Shown here piece after piece: positions 1 to 7,205 of a DNA stretch of 10,750 nucleotides; the first letter of the stretch is position 1, and each line of letters opens with the position of its first letter. The notes under the pieces are model-generated. The model was not told the origin of the DNA. It saw nothing but the letters and a program-made list of their open reading frames with translations, and did not search any database. The stretch covers positions 1 through 10,750 of the forward strand of contig CALJUZ010000060.1 of NCBI GenBank assembly GCA_937975235.1. The letters are read 5' to 3'. A program made the position numbers and the translations under genes. This DNA is from CALJUZ01 sp003387805. GTDB lineage: Bacteria > Bacillota > Limnochordia > Limnochordales > ZCTH02-B6.

Positions 1-28
1 CCAGCGCCCGGACGGCGAGCGAGGCGGC

Positions 29-508
29 ATGAGGCCCAGTGGCCCGACGCAGCCCCGTGACCCCGGCCGCCGCGCCGACTGGGACCCGGGCGACGCCTTA
101 GGCCCCGACGATTTGTGGTCGCCCGACGACGCGCCGCTGCCGGCGGGCGGTTTCGGTTTGAACGTCCAGGGATCGGTGGGCGGCTCCAGCACGGACAGCG
201 ATGGGTCGGCGTCCGGCGCGGTGTCCGGGGAGACCCGTCAGACGCCGGGCACGACTCCCGCTGCTCGCGATGCGGCGTCAGGCACCCGCTGGCCCCGCAC
301 CCACGAACTCGGCCATGACGTGACCGCCGCGGACGCAGACGAAAGCCTCGCCGTGGACGACGACTACGGCACCGTCGAAACCCTGTACGGCCCGGCGGCC
401 GCCATCCGGCGGGCCGCTCGCGGCAAACCCGTGCAGGGAGGGACGCCGAGGCGCAGCGGCACCGTCAGGTACGTGTACGGACGCCGCGCCTCCGCCCGGC
501 CCATGTGA
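29..508 (+). CDS. Small unrecognised protein, 159 aa, plus strand
   Basis: I do not recognise this protein. The reading frame shows strong G/C preference at third codon positions throughout, as in the real genes on the other strand, which is the main reason to accept it. The N-terminal half is acidic and rich in Asp, Pro, Gly and Ser (for example a DPGDALGPDDLW stretch near residues 19-30). The C-terminal 50 residues are basic (GKPVQGG, RRSGTVRYVYGRR). No signal peptide or membrane segment is visible. The ATG at 29 is preceded by GCGAGG at short spacing, and it overlaps a TGA (30-32) of a frame that is open from the left edge, giving an ATGA junction typical of coupled genes. However, the frame of this gene is also open to position 2, so it could instead be the tail of a longer gene. 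It converges on the minus-strand export operon across the repeat array. Confidence 0.55.
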   Translation: MRPSGPTQPRDPGRRADWDPGDALGPDDLWSPDDAPLPAGGFGLNVQGSVGGSSTDSDGSASGAVSGETRQTPGTTPAARDAASGTRWPRTHELGHDVTAADADESLAVDDDYGTVETLYGPAAAIRRAARGKPVQGGTPRRSGTVRYVYGRRASARPM

Positions 509-532
509 ACACGTGGGGCGGGACGCGCGGAG

Positions 533-823
533 CAGCCCGGGAGTGGGGCAAACATTCGGTTCCCAGGGCGAAAAGTGGGGTGAGCCGCAAGGTTTTGGCC
601 CCATCAATGGGACGTTGGCTCGTGCAGCGCGCGGCGGCCTCCGGTGGTGACTTGACGGCCCGAGGCCCACGCCCATGACAATAATTTCCAATGCCAAAAC
701 CCAGCCGCGGAGCTGGTTTTCGGACGCAGCGCCAGCGCTAAGTCTGCGGTCCAGCCCCGGCTGTGGGCGTCGCGGCGGTGACCACCACCGAGACGCCGGT
801 AGGCACGTGGCCAGGATGGCGAC
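533..823. repeat. Repeat unit 1 of the tandem array
   Basis: This is the most diverged unit. Its main hairpin is still recognisable: TGGGGCAAAC (544-553) can pair with GTTTTGGCCCCA (592-603) as 6 + 4 bp with two unpaired bases on the right arm. The sequence differs from units 3 and 4 in the upper stem, but pairing is kept. A second hairpin pairs AAAACCCAGC (696-705) with GCTGGTTTT (712-720), nine base pairs with one bulged C and a 6-nt loop. Confidence 0.7.
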
Positions 824-1102
824 GGACCCAAATATGGTCCGAAGACCGGCGCCAACATGCGGAAAATGAGGCAAGCTGCAGGCTTTCGCCCCATTCGTGG
901 GCCCTTGGCCCATGCGTCGGCCGACGGCCTCCGGCGCCGCGTTCTCGGACGCAAACCCGACTCCTTGACACCAATTTCCAGTGCGAAAACGACGTCGCAA
1001 AGCACGTTTTCGCAGGCCGGGCCGACGCTTGACTTGGAGGCTGGGCCGAGCCCGGGCCTCGCGGCGATGCGCTCCGCCAGGCACCGGTCCGGAACCCCGA
1101 AT
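824..1102. repeat. Repeat unit 2 of the tandem array
   Basis: The anchor blocks lie at 863, 966 and 1002. The main nested hairpin is degraded here: the outer arms (824-830 and the TGGGCCC after the CGCCCCATTC block) pair with one A-C mismatch, and the inner arms have two further mismatches. The second hairpin is perfect: GCGAAAACG (983-991) pairs with CGTTTTCGC (1005-1013) across a 13-nt loop. Confidence 0.7.
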
Positions 1103-1382
1103 GGCCCAATAATGGGGCGCACCTGGGCGCCGACCGGCGCAAAATGGGTCGAAGCCCCAGGTTTCGCCCCACCGTTGGGCCGTTGACTTGTGCCTCCGCC
1201 GACTGCCTTGGGTGTGGCCCGCTAGGGCCAACGACCCGTGCCGGTGGAACTAGTTACCAGCTCGAAATTCCCCTCCCAGAGCTGGTTTTCAAACGCAGCC
1301 GGGGCCCGTGCTTGTCGGGCCGGGCTTGATAGTAGACCGCGCGGCGACGAGCTCCGCCCGGCACCAGCCCGAAACCGCAGGC
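1103..1382. repeat. Repeat unit 3 of the tandem array
   Basis: This unit shows the nested hairpin most clearly. GGCCCAA (1103-1109) pairs with TTGGGCC (1175-1181). TGGGGCG (1113-1119) pairs with CGCCCCA (1165-1171). ACCTGG (1121-1126) pairs with CCAGGT (1157-1162). At the tip, GCGCC (1127-1131) pairs with GGCGC (1136-1140) around a GACC loop. The conserved AAAATGGG stretch (1141-1148) falls in the unpaired segment between the tip hairpin and the descending strand. Confidence 0.8.
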
Positions 1383-1673
1383 GGTCCAAAGATGGGGCGT
1401 ACCCGGGCGTCGACAGGCGCAAAATGGGTCAAAGTGCCGGGTTTCGCCCCATTCTTGGGCCGTTGGCCTGTGTGCCGACCGACGGCATTCGGTGCTCCCT
1501 TTTCGAGCGCGAACCCTAAACCATGACAACAACTTCCAGTACGAAAACCCCGTCGTAGACCTGATCTTCACAATCGGCGCAAGCGTTCAGTGTGCGGGCC
1601 GGGCCTGGCCATCGTCCTCACGCCAGCCGGCGCCGCCTAGGCACCGACCAGACTCCGGCCCGGAACCCCAAGT
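1383..1673. repeat. Repeat unit 4 of the tandem array
   Basis: The same nested hairpin occurs with changed bases. GGTCCAA (1383-1389) pairs with TTGGGCC (1455-1461) through one T-G wobble. TGGGGCG (1393-1399) pairs with CGCCCCA (1445-1451). ACCCGG (1401-1406) pairs with CCGGGT (1437-1442), a compensatory C-G in place of the T-A of unit 3. The tip GCGTC (1407-1411) pairs with GGCGC (1416-1420) through another T-G wobble. Confidence 0.8.
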
Positions 1674-1765
1674 GGCCCAACTACGGGTCGAACCTGGACG
1701 TCGATATAGGAAAAATGGGCCAAGGACCAGGCCTCCGCCCCATTCTTGGGTCGCAGGCCGCCAGG
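1674..1765. repeat. Partial repeat unit 5, next to the pump operon end
   Basis: Only the hairpin portion of the unit is present. The outer arms GGCCCAA (1674-1680) and TTGGGTC (1746-1752) pair with one G-T wobble. CCTGG (1693-1697) pairs with CCAGG (1727-1731). The middle stem has two mismatches. The unit stops a few bases before the stop codon of the last operon gene. Read on the minus strand, GGCC-loop-GGCC followed by CATTTTT (about 1733-1711) is a weak terminator-like shape and might help end the operon transcript. Confidence 0.65.
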
Positions 1766-1777
1766 CTGTCCCCCCCA

Positions 1778-3556
1778 TCATGGCCATCGTGGAGCGATAC
1801 CCAGCCGCCGGGCCAATTCCAGCCAGGCCAGGTGCAGCTCCGCCTCGGCCCGGGCGGCATCCCGCCGGGCCCGCAGCAGCTCCAGCCGGGCTTCCTCCAA
1901 TTCAAGTGGTGGAGCGAAGCCCAGCACCGTCCGGCGCTGCACCAGCGCCATTGTATCCTGGGCCTGCTCCACTGCCTCGTTGGCCAGCTCGAGGGCGAAC
2001 GCAGCGTTTTCGGCGGTCCGGACGGCGGCCAGGCCGGCGTCCAGCGCCGCGTGCCGGGCCTGCTCGGTGCGCAGCCGCGCCAGTTCCAGAGACGTCTGCG
2101 CCTGCTGGTGCCGGACGCGGCCGGCGCCGCTCAAATCCAGCGCAGCGACGAGATAGACGGCCAGCTCGCCCCGTCCGGCGGGCGAAAGCAGGGGCCCCGT
2201 AGACGTCGTGCCGGTCCCTGACCCGAAGTTCGAACCGGCTCCTGGACCGGGATTCGGATCAGCTTCCAAACCGGAGCCCGGGCCGGTCCCCGAGCTGGGA
2301 CTCGAGCCACCGCCTGCGCCGGACCCGCCCGCCGCAGAGCCCGGCGCGAAGCTGCCCCCGCCGGCGTCCGAGGAACCAAAAGGCAGCGTGTACTCAATGA
2401 CCGCCTGCCAGTTGACCCGTGTGGCGCGCTCGGCGTCGGCGGCGGCCAGCGCCTGCTCCAATTCCGCCCGCACCGCTTCGAGGTAGGCGGTGTCGTTGGC
2501 CAAAAAACGCCCGCCCAGGGCGTCTTCGCCTTCCGCCAGGACCTGCTCCACCGCCGCCTGGACCGCCGGCCACGGCAGGTCGTCAACCAGTTCCTGGAAG
2601 GAGCCGTCAAGCAACACCTGGCCGCCGGCCGCCGGCTGCCCTGCCGCAGCCATAAGCCGGGCCAGCCTCTCCGCCGCCTGCCGGTGAGCGGTCCGTGCCG
2701 CGCGCACGTCGAATTGTGCCTGCCGCTGGGCCCGTTGCGCCGCCTGCCATTCGGCCAGCCCCAGCTCGCCGGCGGCAAAGCGGTCTTCCGCGATGGCGGC
2801 CCGCAGGGAGGCGACGCTCAGGGCTTGTTCGGCCACGAGCACACCGAACTGGGCGTCACGCAGCGCGTAGAACGCCCGAATGACGTCCAGCGCGGCGTCG
2901 AAAGCCTCGTCGTCGGCGCGGCGCCGGACGATGGCAGTGGTCAACGCCCGCTCTTCTTCCGCCAGGTCGCGAGGCGCGGGCGGCCAGAGGGCGCGCCGAA
3001 AGCCGGCGGTCAACCGGCCGCCGAACTCCGGCGCCACCGAAAAGCTGGCGTCAAAGGCGAGATGTTCGTCGACTTGCCAGGTCGCCGCTCCGCTCAAGAC
3101 GTGCCCGATCTCCGGGTGCAGCTCGGTCCACGACGTAAGAGTCAGCGCGGGCCGCCCGCGAACGGCGTTTGCTTCCTCGGCCAGTACTCGCAGCCGCTCC
3201 TGCAAGGCGGCCGCGGCAAAGCCCGGCCCCTGGGCGGCCGCCTGTTCCAAAGCGACAGACAGGCGGAGGACGTGAGTGGCCGTCCCGGCGTTGTCGGCGT
3301 AGGACGCCGCTGCGTCCGGAGGCGAGCCGGCAGCTGCCGTCGGTTCCCAGCCAGCCACCGCTGAGGCCGGAAGCGAAGCCGCCGTTGCGGTCTCAGGTGA
3401 GGCCGCCGCTGCGGTCGCAGGCGAGGCCGCCGTCGAGACCGGAAGCGAAGCCGTCGCTGCGTCCGGGGCAGATGCGGCCGCTGCCTCCGGGGCAGCCGGC
3501 GCCGCTGCGGCCAGGCAGCCCATGATGGCCAGCAGCGCCAGCAGCCGGAACCTCAC
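1778..3556 (-). CDS. TolC-family outer-membrane-factor-like protein with Gly/Ser insert
   Basis: This 592-aa protein probably forms the outer conduit of the export pump. A short signal sequence occupies residues 1-18 (basic Arg2/Arg4, hydrophobic LLALLAIMG). Cys14 after IMG could be a lipidation site, as in OprM-type factors, but the -2 Met is not ideal. Residues 20-90 are low-complexity Ala/Ser/Thr/Pro. Two OEP-like halves follow: helices around 96-132 and 195-305, then 330-380 and 480-587, ending in the usual EEARLELLRARRDAA-type helix. Alternating polar/apolar segments at 136-190 (ALTLTSW, LAFDASFSV, GRLTAGF) and 382-393 plus 463-476 look like the beta strands of a TolC barrel. Residues 395-458, between two of these strands, are a Gly/Ser/Pro-rich insert not typical of the family. 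The GTG start overlaps the previous stop by 4 nt (GTGA). The length exceeds the usual 420-500 because of the two low-complexity regions. Confidence 0.82.
   Translation of the reverse strand: MRFRLLALLAIMGCLAAAAPAAPEAAAASAPDAATASLPVSTAASPATAAAASPETATAASLPASAVAGWEPTAAAGSPPDAAASYADNAGTATHVLRLSVALEQAAAQGPGFAAAALQERLRVLAEEANAVRGRPALTLTSWTELHPEIGHVLSGAATWQVDEHLAFDASFSVAPEFGGRLTAGFRRALWPPAPRDLAEEERALTTAIVRRRADDEAFDAALDVIRAFYALRDAQFGVLVAEQALSVASLRAAIAEDRFAAGELGLAEWQAAQRAQRQAQFDVRAARTAHRQAAERLARLMAAAGQPAAGGQVLLDGSFQELVDDLPWPAVQAAVEQVLAEGEDALGGRFLANDTAYLEAVRAELEQALAAADAERATRVNWQAVIEYTLPFGSSDAGGGSFAPGSAAGGSGAGGGSSPSSGTGPGSGLEADPNPGPGAGSNFGSGTGTTSTGPLLSPAGRGELAVYLVAALDLSGAGRVRHQQAQTSLELARLRTEQARHAALDAGLAAVRTAENAAFALELANEAVEQAQDTMALVQRRTVLGFAPPLELEEARLELLRARRDAARAEAELHLAWLELARRLGIAPRWP
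2183..2374 (-). other. Gly/Ser/Pro-rich insert in second TolC-like protein
   Basis: About 64 residues (395-458) consist almost only of Gly, Ser, Ala, Pro and Thr with scattered acidic residues. They sit between a strand ending VIEYTLPFG and one beginning GELAVYLV, where a TolC barrel would have a loop between strands. The insert is likely disordered and, if the barrel is real, exposed on the cell surface. Confidence 0.7.
3287..3514 (-). repeat. Low-complexity Ala/Ser/Thr-rich coding repeat
   Basis: This encodes residues 15-90 of the second TolC-like protein. On the plus strand, GAGGCCG-CCG-CTGCGG-like and GGAAGCGAAGCCG-like blocks recur irregularly about every 24-30 bp, so the stretch looks like a decayed in-frame minisatellite. 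The encoded segment directly follows the signal sequence and is probably a flexible linker. Confidence 0.55.
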
Positions 3557-4951
3557 GGGAGCTCATCCCAGCCGGCGATGTATTCGGCCACCGACGGCGG
3601 CAGCGGCGGCAGCTCGGGCCGGCCCAGCGTGCGCAGGAAACGGGCTTTGGCCAAGTTGTAGTCCCACACCGCCCCGGCGGCGTCCAGGCGGGCCTGGGCG
3701 TAGGATGCCTCGCTTTGCAGCAGCTCCATCAGCGCCAGCAAGCCCGCGTCGTAGCGGGAGCGGTTGATCTTGGCCCGGGAGCGGGCCAGCTCTTCCCGCC
3801 GCCGGGCCGTTGCCACCTGGTGCTCCGCGTCTTTCAGCGCAAACCATTCCCGGCGCACCTGCGCGGCGACATCGGCCGCCGCCTGCTCGTATTGCACCTG
3901 CGCCCGCTCCAGCTGAATCTCGGCCTGCACCCGCTCCACCGGCGCGGCGTACGGCGCCCGGGCCTGCTCCAGCTGCCGCCGGGCCTGCTCCACGGCGCGC
4001 CGCGCCCGCACCAGCTCCGCCCGGCCGGCCAGCGCCTCGGCCAACGCTTCCTCCAGCGGCACCGCCCACGGTTCAAACGCGAACTCCTCCGTGAGCCGCA
4101 GCTCCACATCGTCGGGCAATCCCGCCAGCCCGGCCAGCTCCCGCACCGCCTCGGCGTACGACCGACGCGCCTGCTCCAGCCGGTACAGGCTTTCCCGGTG
4201 GCTCGCCTCGGCTTCCAGGAAATCCTGCCGTGCGATGAGCCCCGCTTCGTAGCGGGCTTTCGTCAGCGCAAACTGCCGGTCGGACTGCTCCTGGTTGCTT
4301 TCCTGGATCTGCAGGAGCTCGGCGGCCCGCAGCACGCCGTAATACGCTTCCTCCACCTGCAAGGCCACGTGCACCAAGGCGTCCATGTAGCCGTCCCGCG
4401 CTTGGCGCAGCTCCTGCACCGCCCGGTCGTATTCGCTGCGGGGCCGCCCCACCAGTTCGCCGAGCTCCGCCTCTTTCAGCGCAATCTCCGCCTCGGTCAC
4501 GTCCAGCCGGGCCAGCGTCAGCCCGGGCGCCCGCTCCAGCGCCCGCTGCACCGCCTCGGCCAGCGACAGCTCCACCACCGGCGCGCCCATGGCGGCCTGA
4601 GCATCGGACGCCTCCGAGCCCGCCTCCGGCTCGCCCGCGGCCCCGGCGGAGGCGGCCCCGGCGGAGACGGCCCCGGCGGAGGCGGCCCCGGTGCCGGCGG
4701 CCCGGGCCCCAGCGGCCCAGACGCCCGCTCCCTGCCCGCCCAGCGCCACGAAAACCAAAAGCACGACCAGCGCCACGACGCCGGCCCGTCCCCGGCGGAC
4801 TGAGGCGGAGGCCGTGCCGACGGCTCCGCTCCTCCCCGCCCGGGCCAAGCTAATTCCCGCCAGCGGGCGGACCCGGGCCGGCCGAACGCGGAGAACCGCG
4901 GCCGGGGCCGTGCCGGCAGCCCGGCTCCTCTCCGACACTATGCGCCCGGCG

Positions 4952-4977
<26 letters not shown>
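3553..4977 (-). CDS. TolC-like all-helical protein (OEP domains without barrel strands)
   Basis: This 474-aa protein has two OEP/TolC-type repeats, about residues 133-290 and 300-465. Typical helical signatures include LSLAEAVQRALERAPGL, ARYEAGLIARQDFLEAEAS and SRYDAGLLALMELLQSEASYAQA. Where TolC would have barrel strands between helices there are only short turns (GRPRSEYDRA; APYAAPVERVQ), so the protein seems all-helical. A membrane segment or signal lies at 66-80 (VVALVVLLVFVALG), preceded by a basic 62-residue extension and followed by an Ala/Gly-rich linker (90-115). The ATG at 4977 has AGGAGG (4987-4992) 9 nt upstream and overlaps the ATPase gene by 26 nt. A downstream TTG (about residue 45) would give a more ordinary signal peptide but has poor ribosome-site support. 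It is presumably an envelope-spanning adaptor or conduit of the pump; its exact place relative to the second TolC-like protein is unknown. Confidence 0.8.
4637..4696 (-). repeat. 15-bp minisatellite, four copies, in-frame
   Basis: The plus-strand unit GCGGCCCCGGCGGAG occurs at 4637-4651 and 4652-4666, with one change at 4667-4681 and a diverged copy at 4682-4696. It encodes the repeating Ala/Gly/Ser linker after the membrane segment of the all-helical TolC-like protein. Because the unit length is a multiple of three, copy number could change without frameshift. Confidence 0.8.
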
Positions 4978-5780
<803 letters not shown>

Positions 5781-5788
<8 letters not shown>

Positions 5789-7205
5789 CGAGTCTCCCTC
5801 CCTCGGGTACGAGCTCAACGACCGGATGGGTGCGAAACGCCGCGTACGAGTTGTACACGATGCGATCGCCCGGCTCCAGGCCGCTTTCAATTTCTACGAA
5901 GCTGCCGTCGATGGCACCGTAGCGCACGTCGCGCCGCTCGGCCGTGCGGCCGTCGGGCGCGATCACGTAAACGAAGCTGGTGTCGCCACTGGCGAAAAAC
6001 GGCCCCCGCGGCAGCGCCGGACGATTCCGCCGCACGCCCAGCTCCAGTTCCACCGCCACTTCCGTGAACGGCCGCAGCGATGCCGACGCCTCGGGGTCCA
6101 GCGCCAGCCTCACCGCCACCGAGCTGCCGCTGCTGCCGACGGTGGCCTGCGGCGCGATGAACTCGGTCTCCGCGGGCACGGCACGGCCGCCGATGCGCAG
6201 CACCGCGGGCGTCCCGACCGACAAGCGCGCCGCCTGGTCCGGCGTCACCGCGGTCTCCACCCGCTGCCTGGCGATGTCCGCGTAACGCAGAATCTCGGCG
6301 CCCGCCTCCACCCGCTGGCCTTCCCGCACGGCCACGTCCAAAATGCGGCCGCCGGCCGCGGCCCGCACCGTCATCTGGTCCAGCTGCTCCAGCACCTGCT
6401 CCAGCTCCCGCTGCGTGTTGCGGGCCTTCTGCTCCGCCTGCCGCACCGCCAGCTCCGCCTGACGCCGGGCCAGAAGCAGCGCCTGGTCCGCGTTGTCCCG
6501 CTCGCGGCGCCGCCGCTCCGCTTCGTCTTTCGCTTCCTGCAGCTCGGCGGCCGAGACGCCGCCCAGCGCGTACAACTCTTCCATGTAAGGCAGCCGCTCT
6601 TCCGCGTCCCGCAGCCGCCGCTCCGCCTCTTCGAGCTCCTGCTCCTTGGCCAGCACGTCGGCGTCGGCTTTCAGCCGGGCCTGCTCCAGCTCCAGCGCCG
6701 CCGCCTCCGCTTCGTGGCGGGCTTTGGCCACGTTGTCCAGCAGCGTCTCGGACACCAGCTCCACCAGCACGGCGCCCGTCTCCACGTCGTCGCCGGCCGC
6801 CACGTGCACCGCCTGGACCCGGGCCGCCAGCGGCGCCCGGGCCACTTCCACGGTTTCCGGCGCCACCGTGCCGGTGGTCACGATGAGGTCGCGAAAATCC
6901 CGGGTGCCCACGTACGTGTACTGGTAAACGTCCAAGACGTACGTTTCCTCCGCCGGACGCAGGTAAATGAAGGCGGCCGCGACGACGCCGGTCAGCACCA
7001 GCAGGCTGAAGATCAGAAACTGGCCTTGAAGACCCAGCCGCCTCCGCCCCCGGGAACGGCCCGGCGGCGCCGCCGGCCCCCCGGCGCTCCCGCCGCCCCC
7101 GGGCGCACCACGCCGCGGCGCCGGCGGCCGGTCGCCGAAAATGGGCCTGTCGTATGGTCCGGACCCGGCCTTGGACGGCTCGGGGCCCGTTCCGATGCCC
7201 GCCAT
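5781..7205 (-). CDS. Periplasmic adaptor (membrane fusion protein), MacA/HlyD type
   Basis: This 474-aa adaptor links inner-membrane permeases to TolC-like partners. Residues 1-58 are Gly/Pro/Arg-rich and predicted cytoplasmic. One membrane segment follows at 61-82 (FLIFSLLVLTGVVAAAFIY). The first half of a split lipoyl domain is near 113-150 (TGTVAPETVEV...VAAGDDVETGAVLVEL). A long coiled-coil hairpin rich in Ala, Glu and Arg spans 155-275. The second lipoyl half is at 278-308 (MTVRAAAGGRILDVAVREGQRV). Beta-barrel and membrane-proximal domains make up the rest, ending GLEPGDRIVYNSYAAF and PVVELVPEGG. The ATG at 7205 shares one base with the preceding TAA (TAATG) and has GGAGGG (7215-7220) 9 nt upstream. 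The frame stays open upstream to 8318, but that part runs in the shadow of the permease gene. It lies between permease B and the ATPase, as expected for a MacAB-like operon. Confidence 0.93.
5797..5801 (-). promoter_or_regulatory. Ribosome binding site deciding the ATPase TTG start
   Basis: GGAGG lies 8 nt before the TTG at 5788 and 17 nt before the competing GTG at 5779. It lies inside the end of the fusion-protein gene. Confidence 0.7.

Larger units (their letters stand above)
533..1765. repeat. Tandem array of ~280-291 bp diverged repeats with hairpins
   Basis: This gene-free stretch holds four full units and one partial unit. Three independent anchor blocks recur in the same order. AAAATGGG-like blocks occur at 571, 863, 1141, 1421 and 1712. 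TGACA-like blocks, followed by a TTTCCAGTGCGAAAAC-like stretch, occur at 676, 966, 1246 and 1524. GCTGGTTTTC-like blocks occur at 712, 1002, 1281 and 1560. The spacings are all 278-292 bp. A CGCCCCATTCTTGGGCC-like block follows each AAAATGGG. Spacings such as 280 and 292 are not multiples of three, and equivalent sequence translates in different frames in different units, so I see no coding repeat. The array abuts the stop codon of the last gene of the pump operon (1778) and ends about 25 bp after the plus-strand gene. I do not recognise it as a known repeat, insertion sequence or RNA family. Confidence 0.85.

Noticed and set aside
965..993. TTGACA resembling a -35 box inside repeat unit 2
   Set aside because: No TATAAT-like -10 follows at 16-18 nt, and the equivalent position in the other units reads ATGACA or TGGAAC, so it is part of the repeat block and not a supported promoter.
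278..1231. Long minus-strand open frame across repeat units 1-3, with recurring EWGE...FDPFCA...RRPG-like peptides
   Set aside because: Equivalent parts of the repeat units fall in different frames, the unit spacing is not always a multiple of three, and third-position bias is absent. The peptide similarity only reflects the DNA repeat.
1711..1733. Strong intrinsic terminator for the pump operon
   Set aside because: The minus-strand GGCC stem with an 8-nt loop is only 4 bp and the T-run is separated by CCA, so I mention it only as a weak possibility within repeat unit 5.
533..1765. CRISPR array or integron attC array
   Set aside because: The period of about 280 bp with diverged copies is far too long for CRISPR. 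The hairpin ends do not show the paired RYYYAAC/GTTRRRY boxes of attC sites, and there are no cassette genes between them.
533..1765. Insertion sequence or transposon remnant
   Set aside because: I see no transposase fragment, no terminal inverted repeats bounding the array and no target duplication; a non-autonomous element cannot be fully excluded.
1492..2221. Two overlapping plus-strand open frames rich in Pro, Arg and Gly
   Set aside because: They are mostly antisense to the end of the second TolC-like gene, whose frame has the family pattern and codon bias.
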